Of a stretch of 41,941 nt of DNA, positions 8,426 to 17,322 are shown piece after piece. Each line of letters opens with the position of its first letter. Positions within the stretch are counted from its first letter, which is position 1. Origin of the DNA: Pseudomonadota bacterium. Its GTDB lineage: Bacteria > Pseudomonadota > Gammaproteobacteria > Steroidobacterales > Steroidobacteraceae. The notes under the pieces were generated by a model that was not told the DNA's origin, made no database searches, and saw only the letters and a program-made list of their open reading frames with translations. The stretch spans positions 1-41,941 of the forward strand of contig JANXZZ010000048.1 of NCBI GenBank assembly GCA_025355245.1, in the 5' to 3' direction. The position numbers and the translations under genes are program-made.

Positions 8426-10516
8426 ATGTCAGTAGCGGCCGAGGCCTTTGTCGCGGGACACCCAGACGACTGGCGCCGGATCCTGCCGTTCGTATTCCAG
8501 TCCCGCGCGCTCGACGACCTGGAGGAATCCCAGCTCGTCCCCTCGAAGGAAGTGCTGTACCAGTTCAGCGCCCGCGGGCACGACGTCACGCAGGCCGTGC
8601 TCGCGCAGCACCTGACCGGGCTTCGCGATGGGATCGCCGCGTACTACCGCTCGCGACCGCTCGTGCTCTCCCTTGGCCTCGAGCTCGAGGAGGCGCTCGC
8701 CTCGACCATGATGCGCGCGGGCAGCATGAGCGACGGTCGCGACATCGGCGTCGTCTTCAACCTGCCGCGGGCGGACGGGCCGTGCGTGCTGCCGGGCTGC
8801 GGTGGCGTCGGTACCCAGTACACCCCGGCGATCGGGTGGGCGCAGGCGATCCGGTATCACGCCGAGGTGCTGGGCGATGAGAGCTACCGGGGCTCGATCG
8901 CGCTCGTCTGCGGCGGCGAGGCGTCCACCGCCACCAACGGCTTCTGGTCGGCGCTCAACATCGCAACCACGCAGCGGCTTCCGGTGCTCTTCTTCATCGA
9001 AGACAACGGCTACGGCATTTCCGTGAAGTCGGACCTGCAGACGCCGGGCGGCAACATCGCCGCGAACCTGGCCTCGTTCAGGAACCTCACGGTGTTCGAC
9101 GGTGACGGCGGCGATCCCGAGACCGCACCCGGCCTCATCGCCGAAGCGGTCGCGCGGGTGCGCGCGGGGCAGGGCCCCGTGCTCCTGCGCCTCACGGTAC
9201 CCCGACTCTCGGGCCACTCCGGCCAGGACTCGCAGGCCTACAAGTCAACCGAGGAAATCGCGGCGGAGCGCGCGCGCGATCCGCTCACGCGTCTTAAGGC
9301 CTATCTGGTACCGCATCGCCTCGGCGCTGAGGAGTGGGCGGCTCTGGAGAGCCGCGCGCGCAACGATGTCGCGCGCGCACTCGCCCGCGTTCAGCGCCGC
9401 CCGGGCGTCGATCCGTCGCGGGCCACGCGGTTTGTGTTCAGCGAATCCGACGATTCCGGTGGCACCGACGTGCAGATCCAGGGCGGCCTGCTCGCGCTCG
9501 GCATCGAGGCTGCGCCGGGCGTACGCGTGGCCGAGCCGACGGGCTCGCGGATCAACATGGTGACGGCAATCAGGCGCACGCTCGACCACGAACTCGCGAT
9601 CAACCCGCGCGTCCTCGTGTTCGGCGAAGACGTCGGCCGCAAAGGCGGTGTGCACGCGGCGACGCAGGGCCTGCAGGACAAGTTCGGCGTGGCGCGGGTG
9701 TTCGACACGAGCCTCTCCGAGGAAGGCATCATCGGCCGCGCGGTCGGGATGGCACTCGCCGGACTCATGCCGGTCCCCGAGATCCAGTTTCGCAAGTACG
9801 CCGAGCCCGCGGCCGAGCAGCTCAACGACCTGGGTTCGCTGCGCTGGCGCACCGCGAACCGCTACGCCGCGCCCATGGTCGTGCGCATGCCGGGCGGCTA
9901 CTTCAAGTGCGGCGATCCGTGGCACAGCCAATGCAATGAGGTGCAGTTCGTGCACGCCGTCGGCTGGCGCGTCGCAATGCCGGCCAATGCCGAGGACGCG
10001 GTGGGACTTCTGCGCACGGCGCTGCGCGGCAACGATCCGACCATCTTCTTCGAGCACCGCGCGATGCTCGACGCTGCCTCCGCGCGGCGTCCGTATCCCG
10101 GCGATGATTTCGTCGTGCCCTTTGGCGAGGCACGCCGGGTGCGCGCGGGCGATGCGGCGACGATCGTCACGTGGGGCGCAATGGTCGAGCGCTGCGAACG
10201 CGCGGCGGAGGAGACGGGCATCGCCGCCGATATCCTCGACCTGCGCACGCTCGTGCCATGGGACAAGGCGGCGGTTCTCGGGTCGGTCGCCCGGACCCGC
10301 CGCTGCCTGATCGTGCACGAGGACGGGCTCACGGCCGGTTTCGGCGCCGAGATCGCCGCGACCCTCGCGAAGGAGGCATTCTTCAGCCTCGATGCACCGA
10401 CCGAGCGGCTAGCGATGCCCGACATACCGAGCCCGCACAGCCCGGCCCTCCTCGAGGCGGTACTGCCGAGCGTCGAGCGCATCGCGGCACTCCTGACAGC
10501 AGTCGTCAGCGCATGA
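8426..10516 (+). CDS. Fused alpha-beta E1 component of a branched-chain/aryl 2-oxoacid dehydrogenase
   Basis: 696 residues combining the E1-alpha thiamine-diphosphate domain (about residues 60-330; VCGGEASTATNGFWSALN then VLFFIEDNGYGIS) with the E1-beta transketolase-like pyrimidine and C-terminal domains (about 370-690; VLVFGEDVGRKGGV, VHEDGLTAGFGAEI). Separate alpha and beta subunits are the more common arrangement in bkd operons. The enzyme decarboxylates a 2-oxoacid and transfers the acyl group to the lipoyl arm of E2. Its stop overlaps the E2 start (ATGA). No E3 gene is nearby, so dihydrolipoamide dehydrogenase must come from elsewhere. Substrate could be branched-chain 2-oxoacids or, given the paa genes next door, phenylpyruvate; this is inference. 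The start at ATG 8426 has a weak ribosome-binding site. Confidence 0.87.
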   Translation: MSVAAEAFVAGHPDDWRRILPFVFQSRALDDLEESQLVPSKEVLYQFSARGHDVTQAVLAQHLTGLRDGIAAYYRSRPLVLSLGLELEEALASTMMRAGSMSDGRDIGVVFNLPRADGPCVLPGCGGVGTQYTPAIGWAQAIRYHAEVLGDESYRGSIALVCGGEASTATNGFWSALNIATTQRLPVLFFIEDNGYGISVKSDLQTPGGNIAANLASFRNLTVFDGDGGDPETAPGLIAEAVARVRAGQGPVLLRLTVPRLSGHSGQDSQAYKSTEEIAAERARDPLTRLKAYLVPHRLGAEEWAALESRARNDVARALARVQRRPGVDPSRATRFVFSESDDSGGTDVQIQGGLLALGIEAAPGVRVAEPTGSRINMVTAIRRTLDHELAINPRVLVFGEDVGRKGGVHAATQGLQDKFGVARVFDTSLSEEGIIGRAVGMALAGLMPVPEIQFRKYAEPAAEQLNDLGSLRWRTANRYAAPMVVRMPGGYFKCGDPWHSQCNEVQFVHAVGWRVAMPANAEDAVGLLRTALRGNDPTIFFEHRAMLDAASARRPYPGDDFVVPFGEARRVRAGDAATIVTWGAMVERCERAAEETGIAADILDLRTLVPWDKAAVLGSVARTRRCLIVHEDGLTAGFGAEIAATLAKEAFFSLDAPTERLAMPDIPSPHSPALLEAVLPSVERIAALLTAVVSA

Positions 10517-11739
10517 ACGCCGCGGCCAACGTCGATATCGTCGTGCCGAGCGAGTCCTTCGAGGGTACGCGTGCCCGGCTGCTGCGCTGGCTGAAGGCGC
10601 CGGGGCAACCGGTGACTCTCGGTGAACCGCTGGTGGAGGTCGAGACCGACAAGGTCACGGTCGAGATTCCCGCGCCAGCCGCGGGCGTGCTCGGAGCGGC
10701 GCTAAAGAACGTCGATGACGAGCTCAACGTGGGTGACGTGCTGGGCCAGATCCGGGCGGACGCGAGCGCGGCGCAACCGGTCGTGGCGGCCGCCGCCCCG
10801 GCGCGGGCCCGGGGACCGGTCGCGGCGCCGAGCGCGCCCGGCGATGCAGGAGCATCCGGGAACCTGAGCCCCGCCGTGCGCAGGCTGCTGGCGCAGCACG
10901 GGCTCGCCGCGTCCGACGTCGCCGGAACCGGCACGGGCGCCCGCGTCTCGGTCGATGACGTGCTGCGTCACGTCGAAGAGCGCGGTCGCGCACCCGCCGC
11001 GACGAGCGCGCGGCCCGAGGCGCTGCCGGATGCGAACAGCGCCGTCGAGCGGGTGCCGCACTCGCCGACGCGGCGACGCACCGCCGAGCGCATGGTCGAG
11101 AGCCTGCTCCGATCCGCGCCGCACGTGACGACCGTCTTTGAGGCCGATCTCACGGCCGTGTTGGTGCATCGAGCCAGCAAGCGCGCGGAGTACGCCGCCG
11201 CCGGAATCCCGCTCACGCTGACCGCGTACTTCGTCGCCGCCACGGTCGCGGCGCTGCGCGCGGTGCCGGAGGCGAACGCTCGCTGGACAGCGGATGCGGT
11301 CGAGCTCTTCGGACAGTTCGACATCGGTGTCGCGACCGCGGTCGAAGGTCGCGGCCTCGTGGTACCGATCGTCCGCGACGTCGCCGCGCTCGACCTGAAG
11401 GGCATCGCGACGCGGCTCAACGATCTCGCGACGCGCGCGCGCGCCGGCGCGCTGACCCCCGCGGACGTCCGCGGCGGCACGTTCACGATTTCAAATCACG
11501 GCGTCAGCGGCAGCCTGCTGGCTGCACCGATCATCATCAACCAGCCGCAGTCGGCGATCCTCGGCATCGGCAAGCTCGAGAAGCGTGCGGTCGTCCTCGA
11601 GCAGGGCGGCGAGGACGTGATCGTAGTGAGACCCCGCTGCTACGTGACGCTGACGCTCGACCACCGCGTCATGGACGGCCTCGAGGCGAACCGGTTCCTG
11701 AGCGCGTGGGTAGCGGCCATCGACGGCTGGTCGGGCTAG
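10513..11739 (+). CDS. Dihydrolipoamide acyltransferase (E2) of the 2-oxoacid dehydrogenase
   Basis: 408 residues from the ATG that overlaps the E1 stop. The frame is open further upstream, but the lipoyl domain begins right here. Domains in order: one lipoyl domain with the attachment lysine K47 in VEVETDKVTVEIPAP, an Ala/Pro linker, a peripheral subunit-binding domain (LSPAVRRLLAQHGLAASDV), and the catalytic acyltransferase domain ending in the active-site motif DHRVMDG. It passes the acyl group from E1 to coenzyme A. The gene ends 24 bp from the convergent paaX stop. Acyl specificity is unknown. Confidence 0.92.
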   Translation: MNAAANVDIVVPSESFEGTRARLLRWLKAPGQPVTLGEPLVEVETDKVTVEIPAPAAGVLGAALKNVDDELNVGDVLGQIRADASAAQPVVAAAAPARARGPVAAPSAPGDAGASGNLSPAVRRLLAQHGLAASDVAGTGTGARVSVDDVLRHVEERGRAPAATSARPEALPDANSAVERVPHSPTRRRTAERMVESLLRSAPHVTTVFEADLTAVLVHRASKRAEYAAAGIPLTLTAYFVAATVAALRAVPEANARWTADAVELFGQFDIGVATAVEGRGLVVPIVRDVAALDLKGIATRLNDLATRARAGALTPADVRGGTFTISNHGVSGSLLAAPIIINQPQSAILGIGKLEKRAVVLEQGGEDVIVVRPRCYVTLTLDHRVMDGLEANRFLSAWVAAIDGWSG

Positions 11740-11763
11740 CTGCCGCCGGCCTCGCCGGCCAAG

Positions 11764-12696
11764 TCAGCGAAGCGAGGCCGCGAGGCCTCCGAAACGTCCG
11801 GCGAACGCGGCGCTCGCCAGTGGCAACGGGCCATCAAGCCGCGCTGCCGTCGCGGTGAGGTGCTGCTCCGCGACTGGCGCGAGGCGCTCGTATACCGCGC
11901 GACAGAGCGCGTAGGCCTCCTGGCCCACCCAGTCCGGTGGCAGCAATTCCGCGGGCAACACCGGGTCGCGCAAGTGAATCTTCCGGTACTCGTGGATGAG
12001 CAGGGTTCGCGCGAGGAAACTCGGTAGCGGCGCCGGCGAGCCGCGCTCCGCCAGCGCCTCGAGGGCGGGGCCAAACTGCGCAACGAAGCGCCGGTAGCGG
12101 CCGGCGAGATCGGCGAGGTCCCACGCCGCGGCGGCGAGCCGGCGCGACGAGTCGGGCGCTCCCGGAGCGGTCGTCAACACGACTGCCTTCGACAGCGCCG
12201 CCGAGCGGCGCTTGAGCCCCGCAACCTCCGCCGCCGACAATGCCGGGTGCACGAAGACGCCCGGCCTCGCCTCGCCAAAGCCGGCCCAGGCCAGTGCATC
12301 GCGCGCGCCTTGCCGGGCGGCCCTGCGGGCGGCCGGCAACAGCACGATCGTCCAGACGCCGGTCCAGGCCTCATCCGGAACGCCGTAGATCTGCTGCGTC
12401 GCCGCCGCGAAACGCTCGCGCCCCGCGCGCGACAGCCGGTACTCGCTGCGCCGGCCGCCGCGACGGCTGTCGAGCCAGCCGTCGTCCGCGAGGCGCGCCA
12501 TCGCGGTACGGACCAGTCGCTCATTGAGGCCAAAAGGTCGCGCGAGTTCGATGAGGCTGCCGAGCGTGATCGCACCGCCCCGCGGCGCGATCGCATCGCC
12601 AAAGATCGTGACCAGCAGCGAACCGCCGCGCAGCGGCCGCTGGCGTCGAAAGCGGCTGACCAGTGCGGCGGCGGCGCTCGAGAATTGCTGGGTCAT
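11764..12696 (-). CDS. paaX: PaaX-family repressor of phenylacetate degradation
   Basis: 310 residues from the start MTQQFSSAAAAL (CAT at 12694-12696). An in-frame ATG 48 bases further upstream lies inside the operator region and is less likely. The N-terminal winged helix covers about residues 25-90 (LLVTIFGDAI, GLNERLVRTAMARLADDGWL), followed by the PaaX central and C-terminal domains (QIYG, DEAWTGVWTIVLLP). E. coli PaaX represses paa promoters and is released by phenylacetyl-CoA. The gene is divergent from paaA, and the shared 97-bp region has interleaved inverted repeats, which fits repression of the paa operon and probably of itself. Confidence 0.92.
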   Translation of the reverse strand: MTQQFSSAAAALVSRFRRQRPLRGGSLLVTIFGDAIAPRGGAITLGSLIELARPFGLNERLVRTAMARLADDGWLDSRRGGRRSEYRLSRAGRERFAAATQQIYGVPDEAWTGVWTIVLLPAARRAARQGARDALAWAGFGEARPGVFVHPALSAAEVAGLKRRSAALSKAVVLTTAPGAPDSSRRLAAAAWDLADLAGRYRRFVAQFGPALEALAERGSPAPLPSFLARTLLIHEYRKIHLRDPVLPAELLPPDWVGQEAYALCRAVYERLAPVAEQHLTATAARLDGPLPLASAAFAGRFGGLAASLR

Positions 12697-12723
12697 CCGC
12701 TCAAGTCTAGCGTGCGCGAAATA

Positions 12724-12766
12724 ACACAGAAATAATTGAATCATTAAGTTTTCTGTGTCATGATTC
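12724..12766. promoter_or_regulatory. Probable PaaX operator with two interleaved inverted repeats
   Basis: Two perfect inverted repeats share this A/T-rich stretch: ACACAGAAA (12724-12732) with TTTCTGTGT (12750-12758), and GAATCAT (12738-12744) with ATGATTC (12760-12766). The E. coli PaaX consensus WWTRTGATTCGYGWT has the core TGATTCG, and that heptamer occurs here at 12761-12767. The second repeat straddles the predicted paaA promoter. PaaX is the obvious candidate to bind. Whether the ACACAGAAA repeat is for PaaX or another regulator is open. Confidence 0.6.
12736..12764 (+). promoter_or_regulatory. Predicted sigma-70 promoter of the paa operon
   Basis: TTGAAT (12736-12741), 17-bp spacer, CATGAT (12759-12764). 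Each hexamer matches four of six consensus positions and the spacing is ideal. Transcription would start near 12771, leaving a leader of about 23 bases with GGAGG at 12784-12788 before paaA. The boxes are embedded in the inverted repeats listed as the PaaX operator, as expected for a repressed promoter. Confidence 0.5.
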
Positions 12767-12793
12767 GATGCGGCTTAATATGCGGAGGACTGC

Positions 12794-13792
12794 ATGTACA
12801 CCCAGGGTCTCGATGCTCCCGATCCCGAGCGGGCGGTCGCGGCGACTGCGGCCGGCGCGGGTCCCGAGGCGCGTTTCCAGGAGCGGGTCGATGCCGAGGA
12901 GAAGATCGAGCCCAAGGACTGGATGCCCGAGGGTTACCGGCAGACGCTGATCCGCCAGATCTCGCAGCACGCGCACTCCGAGATCGTCGGCATGCTGCCG
13001 GAAGGCAACTGGATCACGCGCGCGCCCTCGTTGCTGCGCAAGACCATCCTGATCGCGAAGGTCCAGGACGAGGGCGGCCACGGCGCCTATCTCTACAGCG
13101 CCGCCGAGACGCTCGGCGTGTCGCGCGAGGAGCTCATCGAGCAACTCCTGTCCGGCAAGGCGAAGTATTCGAGCATCTTCAACTACCCGACGCCCACCTG
13201 GGCGGACGTCGGCGCAGTCGGCTGGCTCGTCGACGGCGCGGCGATCATGAACCAGATTCCGCTGTGCCGCTGTTCCTACGGGCCATACGCGCGCGCCATG
13301 GTTCGGGTATGCCGCGAGGAGAGTTTCCACCAGCGCCAGGGCTACGAGATCATGCTGCGCCTCGCGAAGGGCACCGCGGGTCAGCGGCAGATGGCGCAGG
13401 ACGCGCTCGATCGCTGGTGGTGGCCGTCGCTGATGATGTTCGGGCCCTCCGACACCGACTCCAAGCACAGCGCACAGTCCATGCGCTGGAAGATCAAGCG
13501 CTTCTCGAACGACGAGTTGCGCCAGAAGTTCGTCGATTTCACGGTCCCGCAGGCCGACTACCTCGGCCTCAAGGTGCCCGATCCCGAGCTTCGCTGGGAC
13601 GAGGCCGCCAGCGGCTACCGGTTCGGCGCGATCGACTGGACCGAGTTCAACGACATCCTGAAGGGCCACGGCCCCTGCAACCGCGAACGGCTGGAGGCGC
13701 GGCGCAAGGCGCATGCGGAGGGCGCCTGGGTGCGCGAGGCCGCGCTCGCGTACGCCGCGAAGCATCGTCCCACCGCCGAACGCGCGGCCTGA
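12794..13792 (+). CDS. paaA: 1,2-phenylacetyl-CoA epoxidase, catalytic subunit PaaA
   Basis: 332 residues, close to other PaaA proteins. It is a ferritin-like diiron oxygenase subunit. Likely iron ligands are E63, then E93 and H96 in [13 protein letters not shown], and E176 and H179 in [13 protein letters not shown]. With PaaB, C and E it converts phenylacetyl-CoA to the ring 1,2-epoxide using O2 and NADPH. The start is ATG 12794, with GGAGG six bases upstream. It is the first gene of the paa operon; paaB follows after 25 bp. Confidence 0.96.
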   Translation: MYTQGLDAPDPERAVAATAAGAGPEARFQERVDAEEKIEPKDWMPEGYRQTLIRQISQHAHSEIVGMLPEGNWITRAPSLLRKTILIAKVQDEGGHGAYLYSAAETLGVSREELIEQLLSGKAKYSSIFNYPTPTWADVGAVGWLVDGAAIMNQIPLCRCSYGPYARAMVRVCREESFHQRQGYEIMLRLAKGTAGQRQMAQDALDRWWWPSLMMFGPSDTDSKHSAQSMRWKIKRFSNDELRQKFVDFTVPQADYLGLKVPDPELRWDEAASGYRFGAIDWTEFNDILKGHGPCNRERLEARRKAHAEGAWVREAALAYAAKHRPTAERAA

Positions 13793-13817
13793 GCCGTCAA
13801 CCCCGAGGAGCCGAACT

Positions 13818-14108
13818 GTGCCTGCAACTCAGACCTGGCCGCTCTACGAAATCTTCATCCGCGCCCGCGGCGGCCTCGACCACAAGCACGTCGGCAGCAT
13901 CCACGCGGTCGATGCGACGATGGCGCTCGAACACGCGCGCGACGTCTACACGCGCCGGATGGAAGGCGTCAGCATCTGGGTGGTCCGCTCGACGGACATC
14001 TTCGCTTCGGATCCCGCGGACGCGGATTCTTTGTTCGAGCCGGCGCGCGACAAGGTCTACCGCCACCCGACTTTCTACGACATTCCGGACGAGGTTAAGA
14101 CGCTGTGA
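13818..14108 (+). CDS. paaB: 1,2-phenylacetyl-CoA epoxidase subunit PaaB
   Basis: 96 residues from GTG 13818, preceded by GAGGAG at a normal distance. The frame is open upstream but only this start gives the canonical PaaB N-terminus (PATQTWPLYEIFIRARGGLD then HKHVGSIHA). PaaB is the small structural subunit that bridges PaaAC heterodimers in the epoxidase. It overlaps paaC by four bases (GTGA). Confidence 0.95.
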   Translation: MPATQTWPLYEIFIRARGGLDHKHVGSIHAVDATMALEHARDVYTRRMEGVSIWVVRSTDIFASDPADADSLFEPARDKVYRHPTFYDIPDEVKTL

Positions 14109-14881
14109 GCGCAGCCGCCTCATCGGTCAAGTCCGACTTGCTGCGCGACTTCGTGCTGCAGCTCGCCGACAGCAACCTGATCCTCGGCCAGCAGCTGGGC
14201 GCGTGGGTCGGGCATGCGCCGGCGCTCGAGGAAGACCTCGGCCTCGCCAACACCGCGCTCGACCTGATCGGGCAGGCGCGCCTCCTGTTCGCCTATGCGA
14301 CCGAGCTCGACGGCCGCGGCCAGAACGAGGACCAGCTCGCGTTCCTGCGCGATCAGCAGCAGTACCGGAACGTCACGCTCGTCGAGCAGCCGAACGGCGA
14401 CTTCGGCCACACGATCGTGCGCCAGGTGCTGTTCGATGCCTACCAGCTCGAGTTCTACGAGCGCCTGCAGCACTCCTCCAACGCGCGCCTCGCGGCGATC
14501 GCCGCCAAGGCGGTCAAGGAGACGCGCTATCACCTGCGCTATAGCGGCAGCTGGCTCGTGCGCCTTGGCGATGGCACCGTCGAGAGCCACGAACGCGTGC
14601 AGCAGGCGCTCGATCGCCTGTGGCCGTTCACGCGCGAGCTGTTCGACGAGGCGGATGATGATCGCGCCCTCAGTGCCGCGGCAATCGTTCCGCCGCTCGC
14701 CGAGATCGAGGAGCGCTGGTCGGCGCGCCTCGCGCCGCTGTTTGCCGAGGCGACGCTGAAGCGCCCCGAGGCGAGCCCTTACCGCTGGTACGGCCGCCGC
14801 GGCGTGCACACCGAGCACCTCGGCTACATCCTCGCGGAGATGCAGTACCTGCCGCGCGCGTTCCCGGACGCAACCTGGTGA
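14105..14881 (+). CDS. paaC: 1,2-phenylacetyl-CoA epoxidase subunit PaaC
   Basis: 258 residues from GTG 14105, which overlaps the paaB stop. All-helical ferritin-like fold; typical segments are LADSNLILGQQLGAWVGHAP near the N-terminus and KAVKETRYHLRYSGSWLVRL near the middle. PaaC is the non-catalytic structural partner of PaaA. The C-terminus HTEHLGYILAEMQYLPRAFP is characteristic of the family. It is followed after four bases by paaD. Confidence 0.95.
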   Translation: MSAAASSVKSDLLRDFVLQLADSNLILGQQLGAWVGHAPALEEDLGLANTALDLIGQARLLFAYATELDGRGQNEDQLAFLRDQQQYRNVTLVEQPNGDFGHTIVRQVLFDAYQLEFYERLQHSSNARLAAIAAKAVKETRYHLRYSGSWLVRLGDGTVESHERVQQALDRLWPFTRELFDEADDDRALSAAAIVPPLAEIEERWSARLAPLFAEATLKRPEASPYRWYGRRGVHTEHLGYILAEMQYLPRAFPDATW

Positions 14882-14885
14882 ACCC

Positions 14886-15416
14886 GTGACGCCGGCGATC
14901 CCTTCCGCCGCCGCTCGCCCGTCGGGAGCTTTGCTCGAGAGTCGCGCATGGACGGCGCTTCGCGAGGTTCCCGATCCCGAGATACCGGTCTTGAGCGTCG
15001 TCGACCTCGGCGTGATCCGTCACGTGTACGTCGATGCAGAGGGCGCGGTCGAGGTCGGCCTCGCGCCGACTTACTCCGGGTGCCCGGCGACGGCGGTCAT
15101 CCGCGAGAGCGTGCTGGTGGCGCTGCGCGCAGCGCTCGGTGCGAGCGTGAGCGTCGTCGAGGTGCTGTCACCGCCTTGGACCAGCGACTGGATCAGCGCG
15201 GCGGGCCGCGACAAGCTCGAGCACTACGGAATAGCGCCGCCCGCGCAGGCGGTTGGCTCGTCACGCGCGCTGTGGCACGCGGAGGCGGCTCGGCGCTGCC
15301 CGCGCTGCGCATCCGAGGACACCGCCGAACTCAGCCGCTTCGGCTCGACGCCGTGCAAGGCTCTGCACCGCTGCAACGCGTGCCTCGAGCCGTTCGAGTA
15401 CTTCAAGTGCATCTGA
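14886..15416 (+). CDS. paaD: PaaD, maturation/assembly protein of the phenylacetyl-CoA epoxidase
   Basis: 176 residues from GTG 14886. The N-terminal half is a MIP18/DUF59-type domain (REVPDPEIPVLSVVDLGVIR). The C-terminal tail is a zinc-ribbon-like segment with cysteine pairs (CPRCASED, then TPCKALHRCNACLEPFEYF and a final CI). PaaD is thought to help assemble the metal centres of the epoxidase or reductase. The last bases overlap the predicted paaE start, again implying translational coupling. Confidence 0.93.
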   Translation: MTPAIPSAAARPSGALLESRAWTALREVPDPEIPVLSVVDLGVIRHVYVDAEGAVEVGLAPTYSGCPATAVIRESVLVALRAALGASVSVVEVLSPPWTSDWISAAGRDKLEHYGIAPPAQAVGSSRALWHAEAARRCPRCASEDTAELSRFGSTPCKALHRCNACLEPFEYFKCI

Positions 15417-16480
15417 ACTTCCATCCGCTGCCGATCGTTGCCCGCGAGCTCGCGGCCGACGATGCGATCTGTCTCACGCTCGCGATTCCGGAAGCGCTGC
15501 GCGCGGACTACCGGTTCGAGCCCGGGCAGCATGTGGCGTTGCGCGCGACGCTCGGTGGCCGCGAAGTGCGCCGTACCTACTCGATCATCAACGGCGCGGC
15601 GGGCGAGGTGCTGCGTCTCGGGATCCGCGTGCAGGGGCCGGGCGGGCTTTCACACTACCTCGCCCACGAGACCGCGGTCGGCGACTCGGTCGAGGCCTTG
15701 AGTCCGACCGGGCGTTTCATCCGGGCGGCGGGAGGGGACGCGCCGCGTTCCTACGTGGCCTTTGCCGCGGGTAGCGGAATCACCCCGGTGCTCTCGATCG
15801 TGACGGCGGTGCTCGAGAAGGAACCCAACAGCCGGTTCGTGCTCGTTTACGGCAATCGCACCACGGCGCGCACGATGTTCCTGGAGGACGTGCTTGCGCT
15901 CAAGAACCGCTTCCTCGGCCGCTTCGCCGTGCATTTCATCATGAGCCGGGAACCGCAGGAGATCGAGCTCTTCAACGGCCGGCTCGACGGCGCGAAGATT
16001 GCCGAACTCGCCGGGCTGCTATTCGACCCGACAACGGTCGATGAGATCTTCATCTGCGGGCCGGGTGACATGGTGACGGCGACGCGCGAGGCGCTGCGCG
16101 CACTCGGCACGACCGCGCCCATGCATTTCGAGCGCTTTACGACCTCGGTGGCACTCGCGGCCAAGGAAACGCGCACGCCGACGGCAACGGCCGCCGACGC
16201 CGCGACGGTAACGGTGATCCAGGACGGCCGGCGTCGCAGCTTCGCGATGCTGCCCTCCGATTCGTCGGTACTCGACGCCGCGGCCCGCGCCGGGCTCGAG
16301 TTGCCGTTCTCCTGCCGGGCGGGCGTCTGCTCGACCTGCCGCGCGCGTGTCGTCGCGGGGTCCGTCACGATGGCACACAACGTGGCGCTCGAGGACTGGG
16401 AACTCGACGCCGGATTCGTGCTCTGCTGCCAGGCGCGGCCGACCAGTCGTGAGCTCGAGCTCAGCTACGACGACAAGTGA
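15407..16480 (+). CDS. paaE: PaaE, ferredoxin-NADP reductase-like electron donor of the epoxidase
   Basis: 357 residues from GTG 15407 (MHLNFHPLPIVAREL), 10 bases inside paaD. No better start exists downstream before the conserved FHPL segment. Domains in order: FAD-binding barrel with RRTYSI at about 55-60, NAD(P)-binding domain with AAGSGITPVLSI near 120-130, and a plant-type 2Fe-2S ferredoxin domain with C303, C308, C311 and a later cysteine at 340/341. It carries electrons from NADPH through FAD and the 2Fe-2S cluster to the PaaA diiron site. Confidence 0.94.
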   Translation: MHLNFHPLPIVARELAADDAICLTLAIPEALRADYRFEPGQHVALRATLGGREVRRTYSIINGAAGEVLRLGIRVQGPGGLSHYLAHETAVGDSVEALSPTGRFIRAAGGDAPRSYVAFAAGSGITPVLSIVTAVLEKEPNSRFVLVYGNRTTARTMFLEDVLALKNRFLGRFAVHFIMSREPQEIELFNGRLDGAKIAELAGLLFDPTTVDEIFICGPGDMVTATREALRALGTTAPMHFERFTTSVALAAKETRTPTATAADAATVTVIQDGRRRSFAMLPSDSSVLDAAARAGLELPFSCRAGVCSTCRARVVAGSVTMAHNVALEDWELDAGFVLCCQARPTSRELELSYDDK

Positions 16481-16508
16481 GCGAAGTCCAAGTTCCTGGG
16501 GATATAGC

Positions 16509-17297
16509 GTGACCTACGAAAACATCCTGCTGAAGATTGCCGACGGTGTCGGCCGCATCACGCTCAATCGCCCCGACAAGCTCAATAGCTTCACCGCCGC
16601 GATGCACGCTGAGCTCAAGGACGCGCTCGGTCAGCTCGTGCCGCGCGGCGCGCGCGTGCTCGTGCTCACGGGCGCCGGACGTGGCTTTTGCGCCGGGCAG
16701 GATCTTGGCGATCGGGCGGTAGCGCCCGGTGGCAAGGGCGCAGACCTCGGCGAGTCCATCGAAAAGAACTACAAGCCGCTCGTGCTCGCGTTCGCCAACC
16801 TGCCCATGCCGGTGGTGGCGGCCGTCAACGGCGTCGCGGCAGGGGCAGGCGCCAACATCGCGCTCGCCTGCGACATCGTCATCGCGGCGCGCTCCGCGAC
16901 CTTCATCCAATCCTTCACGAAGCTTGGCCTCGTACCCGACAGCGGCGGTACTTGGATTCTGCCGCGCCTCGCCGGCACCGCGCGCGCACTCGGCCTCGCC
17001 CTGCTCGGGGAGCGCCTGCCGGCGGAACAGGCGGCCGCATGGGGACTGATCTGGCGCTGCGTCGAGGACGCCGAACTCGCCGGTGTCGTCGACGCGCTCG
17101 CTGCCCAGCTCGCCACCGCGCCGACCCGTGGGCTCGCGGCGACGCGCGCCGCGATCCGCGAGGCGTGGGGGCGCACGCTCGAACAAGCACTCGATGCCGA
17201 GCGCGACCTGCAGCGCGAGCTCGGCTGGTCGAAGGATTATGCCGAGGGCGTGGCCGCGTTCACCGAGAAGCGCGCGCCGCGGTTCACCGGCACCTGA
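16509..17297 (+). CDS. paaG: PaaG, 1,2-epoxyphenylacetyl-CoA isomerase (crotonase family)
   Basis: 262 residues from GTG 16509, the same length as E. coli PaaG. Crotonase fold with oxyanion-hole segments FCAGQDLGD and NGVAAGAGANIALACD. The active-site region is LGLVPDSGGTWILPRL, where D144 sits at the PaaG/PaaB1-type acidic position instead of the hydratase glutamate. It converts the ring epoxide to the oxepin-CoA that PaaZ opens. Start choice rests on the family N-terminus MTYENILLKI; the frame is open further upstream inside paaE. Confidence 0.93.
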   Translation: MTYENILLKIADGVGRITLNRPDKLNSFTAAMHAELKDALGQLVPRGARVLVLTGAGRGFCAGQDLGDRAVAPGGKGADLGESIEKNYKPLVLAFANLPMPVVAAVNGVAAGAGANIALACDIVIAARSATFIQSFTKLGLVPDSGGTWILPRLAGTARALGLALLGERLPAEQAAAWGLIWRCVEDAELAGVVDALAAQLATAPTRGLAATRAAIREAWGRTLEQALDAERDLQRELGWSKDYAEGVAAFTEKRAPRFTGT

Positions 17298-17322
17298 GCC
17301 GCATGAGAAGACCGGAGTTCAG

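Noticed and set aside
11764-12744. Longer PaaX start at 12744 (MIQLFLCYFAHARLER extension)
   Set aside because: It would place the coding region over the operator and promoter. The start at 12696 gives the normal PaaX N-terminus.
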